Of a DNA stretch of 64,000 bases, positions 1-12,700 are shown one piece after another; the first letter of the stretch is position 1, and each line of letters starts with the position of its first letter. The notes under the pieces were generated by a model. That model was not told the origin of the DNA. It did no database searches and saw nothing but the letters and a program-made list of their open reading frames with translations. The DNA lies in the NCBI RefSeq assembly GCF_000003815.2, contig NC_049983.1, forward strand, positions 25,317,744-25,381,743. Direction: 5' to 3'. The translations under genes and the position numbers were made by a program. Source of the stretch: Branchiostoma floridae. Taxonomy: Eukaryota; Chordata; Leptocardii; Amphioxiformes; Branchiostomatidae.

Positions 1-770
1 ACTACGAATTGCGTAAAATTAAATTGGCTGATTACGCTCTACGTAGAACTTATGGGGACACATGTTATAACCATAACGGTCGCAACACACAAGTGTTTGG
101 AGACCCTGCCGCGCCACAACATGTCCCAATTAGTTTCGCTGGCCACGAGTTTAACGCGTAACGAAGAATGAAAGCCCGTTGTGTCGGCCTCTGTAGTCGT
201 TAACAGTTGTCATTTTTCATGAAAACGTCGCCAGTCTTGACGATAGCCTCGAAGCCAGGGTCAACACTGGCCAACGTGCCTCAGCTGTAGGCCCAACATG
301 GCCCAAGTAAATCTTACCACAGGCTCCCTGAGTTTACCCTGGATGCCAGACTTTTTCCAGGTCCCGAACAGACCAAATGACTAAGATCCGGAAGAAGGGT
401 AGCCTGTGATAAGATTTCCCTGTAATTATGTTGGCCCTGAATCTCGGAGTTAACTTGTATAGGCCCTGGAAAAAGTCTGGTACCCCGGCTAACTCAACAG
501 GCGTCCACACGTCCCTGTATAAACACTCAGGTCCAATCCCTCATGTTGGCGGCTGTTGTGTTGACACTTCTACAATGTGTGCACGGTGACAAACAGGCAC
601 TCAACATCAAGGAAGGAAGTTGAAGAGAAAATTTAAAGCTAGCCCCTCGTCAGAGTCAAGAACAACCGATTAGTTTTGATAGTTGATTGGATCCTTGTGT
701 GTAAGGGGGACGGTGCTGGAGTTCTTCTGACCGTCAGGGAAGTTTTACGGCCATACTACAGTGCTGAAAT
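1..770. other. 5' flank of NAALADase copy A
   Basis: No coding exon seen. From about 535 to 770 it is homologous, in inverted form, to 41988-42230 upstream of copy B (for example GTTGTGTTGACACTTCTACA), so the duplicated block includes the promoter-proximal region. No convincing TATA box. Confidence 0.6.
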
Positions 771-3700
771 ATGGGGAACATGTCCAGGAATCGCGTGATT
801 CTAATCTCGGTAGTTGTCGGGGTGCTGGGGATCGTTGTCGGCGTGCTGATCGGGTACTTCTCCCGAGGATCGGCTCCGTCCACCGGGGAGTTCGCCGACT
901 TCCTCTCGGAGGGGGACGCGTGGGTCGCCGAGGCGCTGAGGGACGAGATCAGCGCTGAAAACATCGAGGAAAACTTACGGTAGGATGTGTACCAAGTAAA
1001 CTATGTTACAGTGTACAGGCCTGCCTGAGAGGAGGGTAACGACCTCTGAATTTAATATGAAATGAAATTTCTGCTCAATATACGTGCAAAACGCAAGAAC
1101 AGACCACACAGTTGATTAGGGGTTGGTCAGTAACGTTAGAACTTTGTATCGAAAATGAATCCAGAGCTACGATATTTAAGACTATATATATATTTATTTG
1201 CAAATCCATGCCCGTAGGCTAATTGCAATGATACAGACAGTGAAAAGTAACAAGTGTCTATTCTAAATACACACACGTCAGCTATCTATGTACATGCTTC
1301 TACTTTCTTTACTGGGTGGTTTGACTTCTTCTTTGGAGGCAGTGGCTGATGAAAAGTCCCACTTCTTTAATGATTAGTGGGTTCTGTGATTTTAACAGAA
1401 ATATAGTTTTTTTGAGGTCTACTAACTGGTGAAAAGTTGGAAATAATGTTTTGATTGTGTCAAAAAGGTTGTTTCTTTCGTCCTCATAATGGGGGCAGTT
1501 ACATATAAAATGTATTTCATCTTCCACTGTATCCGTCGCACAGTATTTACACAATCTATCTTGAACTGGCACTTTTTTATAACGACCCTTTTCTATCTCT
1601 AGTGAGTGAGCACTGATTCTTATCTTACATACATTGAATCTCTTGTCAGCGTCGTTCTGGTATAGATAGGTTTCCATGGCATATTCGGTTTTGATATGTT
1701 TGTAAAATCTTAGTTTGCCGTTATCTTTAGACAATTGCTGGAAAAAGGTTTGGACATAACGTTTACATAACGTATATAACGTTTCTCTGCATCGTGTTCT
1801 TATCTATATATCGGAGTAGGTACGTGTACATATAAACGTTTTGTTACCACAATTGGTCTCGCAGATTTTGGCCCTTTTCCAAGAGTCCTCAACTCCGTAA
1901 GCACCCTGTATCTAAACAGTATTGTAGCTATGGGTGTAAATATCAATCTCCAAGCACACGCGTGCTGGATTTTGGCAAGCACGATTAATGATCATTAATG
2001 GAGACAATATTTCATACACAAAATCATATGCCTGAGACTTTGAATAATCTCCGAGCAGAGTGGTATCTGTATCTGTATCTATATAGCTGGTATAACCGCC
2101 CTTCGGCGTAACACACCAGCTATCATGGTACCGGAGGTATTCTAGCGCGTTTTTGCTGGTCCTTGTAAGTTGTAGCCGGCCATGGCCTCCCGAAACTCTC
2201 CTCTTATCTTCTAGCCGAAGGTTGAACTAGAGCTAGAACAGGATCAAGATGAATTCCAGGCCACTCCCAACCCAGCGCCGACCTTGGTTGTGAAGTTGTC
2301 GGGAGCAAAGTTAGTAGAGCTAGGTCGTTGGAAACGTCCTTAATGTGTGACACTGACAGGGGCATAACGTGCGTGGCATGATAAAGTCAAGCTTTAATAA
2401 GCACCTCTTTCATGTTCCAAGCAGAAGTTGAGTCGGGGTAATAGTGCCCGGGATTTCGTACCTCTTCCTCGGCGATAAGAAATTCTCCTACAACACTGCC
2501 GCAGTATACCCCCGACCCAACCTCTGCTTGGAGAATAGATCATAAAGGAGGCCCAATAAGTCCACAATAGTGAGAGCTTGTTAAACACAAGCTAATAACG
2601 TGTCCATTTACTGTGACATCATGTTGACGATGTACATGATGGTGTACAAACAGGAGGCGTCGTAAAGTTATCGCGCGGCACACCGCAAACCGCCAGTCTG
2701 GTTCACGCCCACAACCAAATTCCTCTGCACCTCAGTAACACGAGTGCGGATATTCAAGTCCGTATCAGTTCCGTGTTTACATCTAAGTGCAACGAACCTC
2801 TTGCTTGAGTGAGGCAAAAGTCCACCTGGCCTCACGGTCAATGTCCCGAATCTAAAAGCGTATATATGTTTGGGGAGGCCAAACCGTTACTTCGTCTTAG
2901 CTTAATTTGGGGGGTCAAACTACCATCTCAAGAAGTTGTTTGGATGCTATATTCATTTTACTCAGTTATTCTTTCTCTCTTTCTTTCTCTCTTTCTCTCT
3001 TTCTTTCTCTCTCTCTTTCTTTCTTTCTCTCTTTCTCTCTTTCTTTCTTTCTTTCTTTTACTTTGGCAGCTTGGAAAACGACTAAGCTTACCAGTGTCTG
3101 CTTGGAGATTACAACATCCCGTCCTCTGCACCCAGCTGGACAATGTAAAAGTGAGACGCGCAAGTCTGGATATCGTTGGCCAATTAACAATCACTTGACA
3201 GGTCAGGGAAATGCTGACATAGCTGTGGTGCAACACGCAAACATACAACCTCGTTAATCTCCAAGCAGATACTACGATAGCATAACATAGTGTGTCAAAG
3301 CTGGCAGAGGAGTGAAGCTGGCCAAGGAGTGTGTATGCGACCGGTGCCCGTTTGACTCCCTTAGGCCGGCTATACTCCTTGGCCAGCTTTGATACTATCT
3401 TATGGCACCGTAGTATCTGCTGGGAGATTACAACCTCGTTATTCTCACGTTGAGACTGGTTTAGGCAGACTGCGATCACAACTGGACATAGGTGCTCTAC
3501 CGGGCAGTACGCAGGCTGTTTTGTTGTCTGTTTGTCAGGCACTATGGCCCGTAAGGACGAACAATTGACAGTACATTAAACAAAAAAAAACAACAAAAAA
3601 ACAATCATCTACTACTTAAGATAAAAATACAGGATTCACACTGTTTTTGGTTTTTTGCACTTTCGAGTGTGAACCCTACGTGGGCCCGTGGAACACCTTG

Positions 3701-6700
3701 CTGCTCTCATGGTATTTTCCCGGTCGGGCACCGGGTTGAATTCAAGTCGAACGTAAAATGAACCCGGGACCCAGTAGCAAACAGACGCCATGACCTACCC
3801 GTGGGGTACACAGAGGGGTGCACCCGGTATCCAATAGTCCACTGGGACAAATTTGTGGCTTCGGAGCCCGGCTGCAATTGGGACCGTAGCCTTAATTGCG
3901 ATATATCATTCTTTTCAGATATGTAAACACTTCAAGCTATAAACGTCTCATGCATGCATCTATAGAAAACACTTTTCCCAACAGCAATATCGACAACAAC
4001 CAAAGAATGGTTTAAGGGCGAGCTTTTGATTTCACGTACAGTCATAAACATTAAGTATAGGCACAAAGTGATGAATCTTGCTTCCAGAAAAGGCTCCAGT
4101 TCAATGTCCCATTCTTTGTTTGTTTAAGCGATGATATATTGTAAAGCTTTTCGCGTTCGTAGCAATCAAGCCAGTCTTGAATATTTTGAAAGGAAAACAT
4201 TACAACGCCTTATATGAAGGCTATGATTAACCCTAAATCAACGTTAACTATAGATACATCGACTAGCACACTTTTGTGTGGTACTCTGTTACCGCTGTAT
4301 AATTTGTCCTCTCATCCTACTTAATGAGTTTTGGATTGTAGACTTCGGCCGAAATAGGTTGAAGAATTGGCCAGGAGAGTTAGTCCTCAGAAAGGCTATC
4401 TGTTTCCCTGTGGTGTCAAAACTCCCCTGGTAAATATTCTCTCCATAGCCAGCGTAATTAGTCTGTTACTAAGTGTTAGAGACTATGATTGATACTGGTA
4501 CGTTAATAGCACTAACCCGTACTCTACGTCACTCTAAGGTACCTGACGTCAGGACCTCATCTCGCGGGCACGCCCGAGAGCAAGGCGTACGCTGATTGGG
4601 TGGTGCAGAAATGGCGGGAACAGGGCTTGGACGACGCTTACGTCACCAACTACAACATCCTACTGTCCTACCCGGACAGGGACAGTCCCAGCTACATAGC
4701 ACTGCTAGATGAGTAAGTACAAATACATAGCAATGCTAGATGAGTAAGTATAGCTACATAGCACTGCTAGATGAGTAAGTACAGCTACGTAGCACTTCTA
4801 GATGGGTAAGTACAGCTACATAGCACTGCTAGATGAGTAAGCACAGCTAAAAAGCGCTGCTAGATGAGTAAGTACAGCTACGTAGCACTGCTAGATGAGT
4901 AAGTATAGCTACATAGCACTGCTAGTTGGGTAAGTATAGCTACATAGCACTGCTAGATGAGTAAGTACAGCTACATAGCACTGCTAGATGAGTAAGTATA
5001 GCTACATAGCACTGCTAGTTGGGTAAGTATAGCTACATAGCACTGCTAGATGGGTACGTACAACTACATAGCACTGCTAGATGGGTAAGTACAGCTACAT
5101 AGCACTGCTAGATGGGTAAGTAAAGCTACATAGCACTGCTAGTTGGGTAAGTATAGCTACATAGCACTGCTAGATGAGTAAGTACAGCTACATAGCACTG
5201 CTAGATGAGTAAGTATAGCTACATAGCACTGCTAGATGGGTAAGTACAGCTACACAGCACTGCTAGATGAGTAAGTACAGCTACATAACACTGCTAGATG
5301 GGTAAGTACAGCTACATAGCACTGCTAGATGGGTAAGTAAAGCTACATAGCACTGCTAGATTAGTACGTACAGCTACATAGCATTGCTAGATGAGTAAGT
5401 GCAGCTACATAACACTGCTAGATGAGTAAGTACAGCTACATAGCACTGTTAGATAAGTAAGTGCAGCTACATAGAACTGCTAGATGAGTAAGTACAGCTA
5501 CATAACACTGATAGATAGGCAAGTACATCTACATAGCAATGCTGGATGGGTAAGTACAGCTACATAGCACTGCTAGATGAGTAAGTATATATAGCACTCC
5601 TGATGGGTACGGGCATCTATATAGCCCTGCTACATTGGTAAGTATAGCTACATAGCATTGCTAAGTGGGAAAGTACATGGCAAGATGTGTAAGTTCGGCT
5701 ACATTGCATGTGTAGTTACGGATACATATCCCTGCTAGATATGTTAGTGTAGCTACAAAACTCTGCTAGATGGTTAGATGTGAGTACAGCTACATAGCTC
5801 TATAAGCACAGTCACATATTCCTGCTAGATCGGTAGTTACTGCAGCTATGTAGCCCTAGATTACTAAATACAAGAATACCCATGACCTTATGGCCCCTTG
5901 TTACCATAGAAGTGTAGCTACAGAACTCTGCTAGATGGTTGGATGTGAGTATAGCAACACAGCTCCATAAGCACAGTCACATAGCACTGCTAGATCGGTA
6001 GTTACTGCAGCTATGTAGCCCTAGATTACTAAATACAAGAAGCCAGTCTTAGCTCTGCTTTTACATCCATGCTATTTTTTTGGCTATTATTTGCTTCGTA
6101 CTTTGTAACATTGGAAAATGGTTTCTGGTGATCAAGTTACACCTAACCTTATATGACCCGTTGTTGCCATAGAAACGACAGGGAGCGGTTCCGGACGGCC
6201 GTGTTTGAAGAAGCGGTTGACGCGGAGACGGAGCAGTGGCTGTCGTCCATCGTGCAGCCCTTCAACGCCTACTCCGCGCCCGGCACTGTGCAGGTGAGGG
6301 CAGTGGCGTAATAACTACGTGTTTGGCACTAGCCTGGTTACCAAACCCCAGCCCGATCTCAAGTATCTATCGTGCAGGGGTCTGGCAGGATGACATAGGA
6401 ACTCTTCTCAATTTTGCCCATATAGTGGGCAGAAAACTCCACCAATAGAACAGTAGCAGGATCAACAGGAGGTAATTACACCCTACCATGACTGGTTAAA
6501 GACCCCCAACTGTATTTTTTAAATCCATAACAGTGACCACTAAGTACCTGATTCGCTACCGTGATAGCCTGCTGACCAACTGTGCTGTGTTGTAGCTGGC
6601 TACCTGTGGTGTGAGTGGTCATCAATCCTAGGTTCTCCTCCCTCTGATCAAGGGCCTTCGAGAACCTTTCTACAGCCATCCTGCCAGACCCCAACACGAA

Positions 6701-9700
6701 AGATATTTGAGGTTGGGGTATGGTATCCAGGCTAGTTTGGCACAGAATCCAAGAGGTTCCGGGTTCAAATCCTGCCTTGTCACGGATCTTGTATCCTTGT
6801 TAAAGGCAATTAACGAGACTTTTCTCGCTTTACTCAGGTAGAAATGAGTACCTACATGTAGCTTCGACTAGGGACTGTCGGATTGAAAGGAGGTCCCGTG
6901 TTTGAGGAGAGCCACATCTGGAGCACGTTGAAGAACCCACCACACATGAAAAGAGTAGCGTATAGGTGGGGGCAGGTCCTCAGCGGTACATCAGTCGATT
7001 ATTTAATGGATCGATCGGCCAATCAATGACCGATCTATCAATTAAACGATCAATCCGTTTACATCATCATCTGGTCTTAGCTTGTTGACGTACACATGGG
7101 TCCAGGGGTTCTATCAAACAATATTGATTTCACAGAAGCTTATTCTGTTGTGGCGTCACGTGACTATGACGTCTCTATGTGTTCGCAATGTTGGTGGTTT
7201 GAAGTAAAATGTTCTTGTGTATTCTTGCTAGCACTACCAGTAAGGTTTAACATTTGTGTGTAGCTTTACCTTGTAGATTGTAAGCTTCTACAAAATGATA
7301 CAGAGATGTTGACAGTATAGTATGGCCTGTGGCCTATGTTTGTCCCGGTGCGCGCTGGCATAGGAAGGGCAGGCGTCGGAGGCACGGCGCGTCGTACCAC
7401 TGGTGCTCATGCTTCTTAGTGACGTTGCTGTACTTGGGAGAGAATACAACGCAATCTTCCACGTAGTAGAAGTTGTTTGGCTGTCCTGGAGCCCACAGGG
7501 TGTAGCCGCCAAGCGCCGTACCGTCCAGCCATTCGAAGCTTCCCTCCTCACTCTGATCGTGCAGGCCGAACCAGAAGGACGAGCGGTTGTGGACGGAGGT
7601 GTACAGGGAGATCAGGAAGGCGTTGGTCTCGGCGTCTCGGGGCATGGCGAGGGTGCCGCCGTCTTGGCGACAGAAGAGAGCCGACTGCCAAAAGTTCTTG
7701 TCTATGTTGAACGCTTTATAGCAGGTGTCACCCGACTTGGCGTATCCTTCGTGACAGTCTATATCCTCCGCCTTAACCGTCATATTTTGAAGACACTGGT
7801 TAAAGATTTGCTCTCGCCACTTGCTCTTATTTTCATCGTAAGATTGTGGCATCTTATCCATTTTCTCAAGACACTGTAACAATGCATTGAGTAATAGGCT
7901 TTTCTGACTGTTCAAATTATGTTTCAAAGCGTCTACAGTGACGGTCAGTTGCGATATTTCCCCTTTCGTGATGGATACCACAACGGCGAGTGCTAGCACT
8001 ACGGCGACCAGGGCGACCACTACAGCAGTGCAGGAGGTCACGCAGATTGGGTGGGAGCGGATGAAACTACAGACAGCACGGAAGCCGCTTACTTCACCCG
8101 GGAGTATTTCATCTGTGGACGTGTCGCCATGGAGAATGACACTTATGGTGTTATCATCCCTTTCTTGGAGTGACTCCGCCTTCTCTCTTTGGAGTGACTC
8201 CGCCTGCTTCGCATCTGCTTGGAGTGGCTTCTCTGCCGACTGCCGGTGTGGATGGGCTCTTTGGTTCGGAGGCGCGCTCTCCGAAATCTGTAGCTCCACG
8301 CTAACCGCTTCCGGCTCTGTTACCTCGTCAGTAGAAGATTGCCGCCAATGCCGGTCTTCCTGAATGCGCTGCCACTTGACCTGTGCGGTGTTGTCACGGC
8401 GGACACGCCCGCGCGAACCACCCTGATGGCCGGGAGGGGGTAGGGACGGCGGCCCGATGGTTTGGCCGCTGCCGGGCCCAGAGGGACGGAACAGAACAGG
8501 GTGTGCTTCCTCGTACATTTTGGCTGTACTGACTGACAAAAAAAAAACGCAGTGTATTACAGCAAATAATATATGAATGTGTTACCTAAGATACAATGAT
8601 TAGTCTGAAGAAAAGGTTGCACCTTTGCCCTTATATGGAAAGACAGGTGAGGTTTGACGTAGGTGTTTTGTCTACAAGTAGCAGACTAATTTCCTTGGGA
8701 AAGAAATCAATTTTCCATCAGCCATGGACTAGTTGCTGGGACTTGCAATTTTCATTTCTAGTGTGTCTTTACATACATAAGAATCTAAGACTTCGGGGTT
8801 TAAGGCATTTTACACCAATTTTCCCACCTGACGTAGGTGAAAATGTGTACCTAGCTTTGGTTAGGGGCGTCCTCTCAGATGGGGCATTAATCTCCGTTTT
8901 TTGTAGAGTATTTGAATGTTCCGAACATTTACTTGATTTTGCGTTAAAATCTTAATTGGATCAACAAGTTGATGTTTGAAGGTACAGTTTGCCACCGTTA
9001 AAACCACTACAGTAGGAGAAGCCGTTTAATTGCACACCCCATTTCATTTGCCAGCATATTTCGTGCAATTATCAGGCTGGTGCAACAAAGTGAGGTCATT
9101 CAGCTGGACTGCACCACCACGAGATTCTGGGATTCCGTTCAATCAAGGAGGTTAAAAAAAAGACCTCCTTGGTTCAATTAACAAAAGAGTGCGGTAATCC
9201 GCTGTGTAATGAACTGTATAATGACGTTAATCATCGTAAGTCACGTGCACGCACAAAGCTGTTTACATTACTTTCCGTTTGCTCTGAAGAATTTGCTACT
9301 CTCTGTTCGATAGATAAATTCAACTACATGTACATTCTGGGACTTGATAGCCCCAAGGAGTTAACCTCCTTGATAGCCCTTACTGTGCGCAAGTAGCCAA
9401 ATATATCCACGAATGCTTATACCGTGGAACTAATAGTGTAAATGACATGCTAGACCCAATATGTTGATTTATTCATACCTATAGAAATACATATATGTCT
9501 GTTTAGTTGTACTGTAATTAGTTGTTATAGACCCTTCGAAAGTCACTGCATCTTTGTCGTGTCATTAAAGATTCTATGTTGAAACTTGCCACTGTAGTAA
9601 CTACCGTAAATGTCCCTATTTTTGCCATGTTCCAGGGATGTTACAACTCGCAACTGTAGTAGCTACTGTAAATCCCCCTACTTTCGCCATGTTACTATCA

Positions 9701-12700
9701 ATATTGCCAGTAGTATCTACCGTAAATGCCCCTATTTCCGCCCTACTCCAGGGAGATGTGGTGTACGTGAACTACGCACGCGTGGAGGACTACGAGCGCC
9801 TGCGGGACCAGCTGGGCATTGACGTCACGGGGAAGGTCGTCATCGCGCGCTACGGGAAGATATTCCGCGGAGAAAAGGTAGGGGGCGCTTCTCATCCGTC
9901 TTTGTACCGTCAACTAGCCTAGTATCGCATTGCTTTGGCAGTGTTGCCATGCACTGTACTATGTACAATTGCCGAGAAATCTGTATCTGTATCTGTATCT
10001 ATATAGCCGGTATAACCGCCATTCGGCGTAACACACCAGCTTCGCAGGCACGCGGCGCGGCAGCAGCTGGTTATATTACACTGAACCGGATCCGTCACAC
10101 CTAGCTTTTGCACATCTAACTGCAAGCGTTCTTTAAAACTATCCAGAGAAGATGCCGGTATATGCCCCTACTGTACTTGGTGATAACAAATTCCAATCTA
10201 CGATAGTTCTGGGAAAATACGAATTTTTGAACACATCAATCCTAGCTTGGAAACTCTGGTACTTGAAGTCATGGCTGTTTCTTGTTCTTTTTTGAGCTGG
10301 TATTAGATACTTATCAGTCGGTACGTCCACCAGTCGGTACGTCCTTCTGTCTTCAAGTGATGTCCACTGTAGATCTGTTTTCATTTTGGTAACACTAGCA
10401 TCCCTGTTGTAGTTGTTTGTACAAAATCGGGCAGCTTGGTTCTGTACCCTTTCAAGTTTATCTTTGTCTTTCTTTGTATACGGATCCCATACTGTTGCAG
10501 CATATTCAAGGTTAGGTCTTACCAGTGACGTGTATGCAAGTGATTTTACGCGGGCTGGGCATGCCCACAAGTTACGTTTGATCACTCCCAATGTCTGTTT
10601 AGCCTTGGTTGTTATTTTGTTAACATGGACACCCCACTTCAGCCCAGTTGTTAACGTAACACCTAGGTATGGGTGGCTTTTTGTGGTTGCTAATGTCTGA
10701 CCACAAAACTGGTAAGGGGACACATTTGGTGTTCGTTTGTTCGTTATGTGCATGATATAGCACTTATCAGGATTGAACTGCATAAGCCATTTCCTTTGCC
10801 ATTCTTCCAGGGTGTTCAGATCTTTCTGAAGAAGTTGTGAGTCATTCTTTGCAGATACCTCTATATATAGCATTGAAATCATTCATTCACTACAAACAGT
10901 TATATCTACAGAGGAACTGTTGCTTTTAGTTAAATTTCACTAGACAAAAGTTGTATGGTCATGTCATGAACATAAAATATCTTCCAAGCAAACTTCACCT
11001 AACCTAAAAGAATATCAATACATGGACTTGTACGTTGTTTATAGTATTACGCACTCCATATACGTGTGACCGGTCCCTTACAAAGTAGTCGGGAACAAAG
11101 TCGTCGGAGAGTCCTAAATGTGTGACAGGGAATCTTTCGCTTCCTTCAAGCAAAATACCCACAGACGTGGGTCCAGCGGGACATTCAACTTTGACATTAC
11201 CCACAAAGCATCGCGCTCCAGCACACATCCGCACTCCAAACCGCGAACTGGCTCATTGTTTTCATTTTTGTCCTTTTAGGCGAAATACTCGCAGAAGTTC
11301 GGCGCCGCCGATCTGGGGGAAAGTCATAGTAGGGTGCTAAATGTGTGACAGGGGCTTAATAGAGAACTTTATGTTTCCTATAGGCAGAATGCCCACAGAC
11401 GTGGGTTCAGCGGGGCTTTGACGTGGGTTTAACTTTGACATTACCCACAAAGCATTACACTGCATATCCGACTTTCAAACCACGAACTAGCTCTTTCCCC
11501 CCCCCCCCCCCATTTTTTTCCTGTAGGCGAAATACTTGCAGCAGTTCGGCGCCGCCACCGGTCTGATGCTGTACACGGACCCGGAGGACACGGTGGGGAG
11601 CGGCGGGGAGGCGGACATGTACCCGCGCGGCTGGGAGCAAAGTCGTAGGAGAGTCCTAACTGACTCATTGTTGTTGTTGTTGTTGTTGTTTTCCTATAGG
11701 CGAAATACTCGCAGGAGTTCGGCGCCGCCACCGGTCTGATGCTGTACACGGACCCGGAGGACACGGTGGGGAGCGGCGGGGAGGCGGACATGTACCCGCG
11801 CGGCTGGGAGCAAAGTCGTAGGAGCTAGAGTCCTACTGACTCATTGTTGTTGTTGTTTTCCTATAGGCGAAATACTCGCAGGAGTTCGGCGCCGCCGGCC
11901 TGATCCTGTACACGGACCCGGAGGACACGGTGGGGAGCGGCGGGGAGGCGGACATGTAGCACTCCAAACCGCGAACTGACTCATTGTTATCGTTATCATT
12001 TATCCTCCAGGCTAAATACTCGCAGGAGTTCGGCGCGGCCGGACTGATCCTGTACACGGACCCGGAGGACACGGTGGGGAGCGGCCGGGAGGCGGACATG
12101 TAGCACTCCAAACCGCGAACTGACTCATTGTTATCGTTATTATTTATCCTTCAGGCTAAATATTCGCAGGAGTTCGGCGCTGCTGGACTGATCCTGTACA
12201 CGGACCCGGAGGACACGGTGGGGAGCGGCGGGGAGGCGGACATGTACCCGCGCGGCTGGTACCTGCCGGGGTCAGGTGTGCAGAGGGGAAACATCCTCAA
12301 CAGCGCAGGCGCAGGAGAGCCGCTCACACCGGGATATCCCGCTAAAGGTAGGGCGACTCACATGTCATAAAAAAAAAACGTCTTAAGATGCGCATGTGCA
12401 ACGTGATTTATTCTGGGTAATATTTCGAATTCTATATATTACCCACAATGCATCACTCTGCACATGCGTACTTCAAACCGTGACCTAGCTATTAATTTCA
12501 TCTATCTTCAAAATTCGAATTTCATAGATAAAGAATTATGATTCTTTCATGACGTTCTTGTTATCTTTTAGATAGTACATTTACGTCCTGCGTCATATTC
12601 TACGTTGGAAATCAAGAGTAACATTATTTAAAGTTTGGACGCTCAACGGTTGCTCGGGGTATGTTTTTAGGCCCTACCCTCCGTCGATTTTACAATCGGG

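Noticed and set aside
2958-3542. Minus-strand 194-aa ORF with Lys/Arg/Glu-rich end
   Set aside because: The charged part is a translated (CTTT)n microsatellite and the rest crosses a MITE; no gene-like composition.
3720-3850. tRNA-like block (GGTCATGGCGTCTG, CCCGGGTTCA) on the minus strand
   Set aside because: The B box is degenerate and no body or target duplication could be defined.
11441-12111. Minus-strand ORFs with repeated [15 protein letters not shown]
   Set aside because: Antisense of the tandem exon 5 copies in NAALADase copy A.
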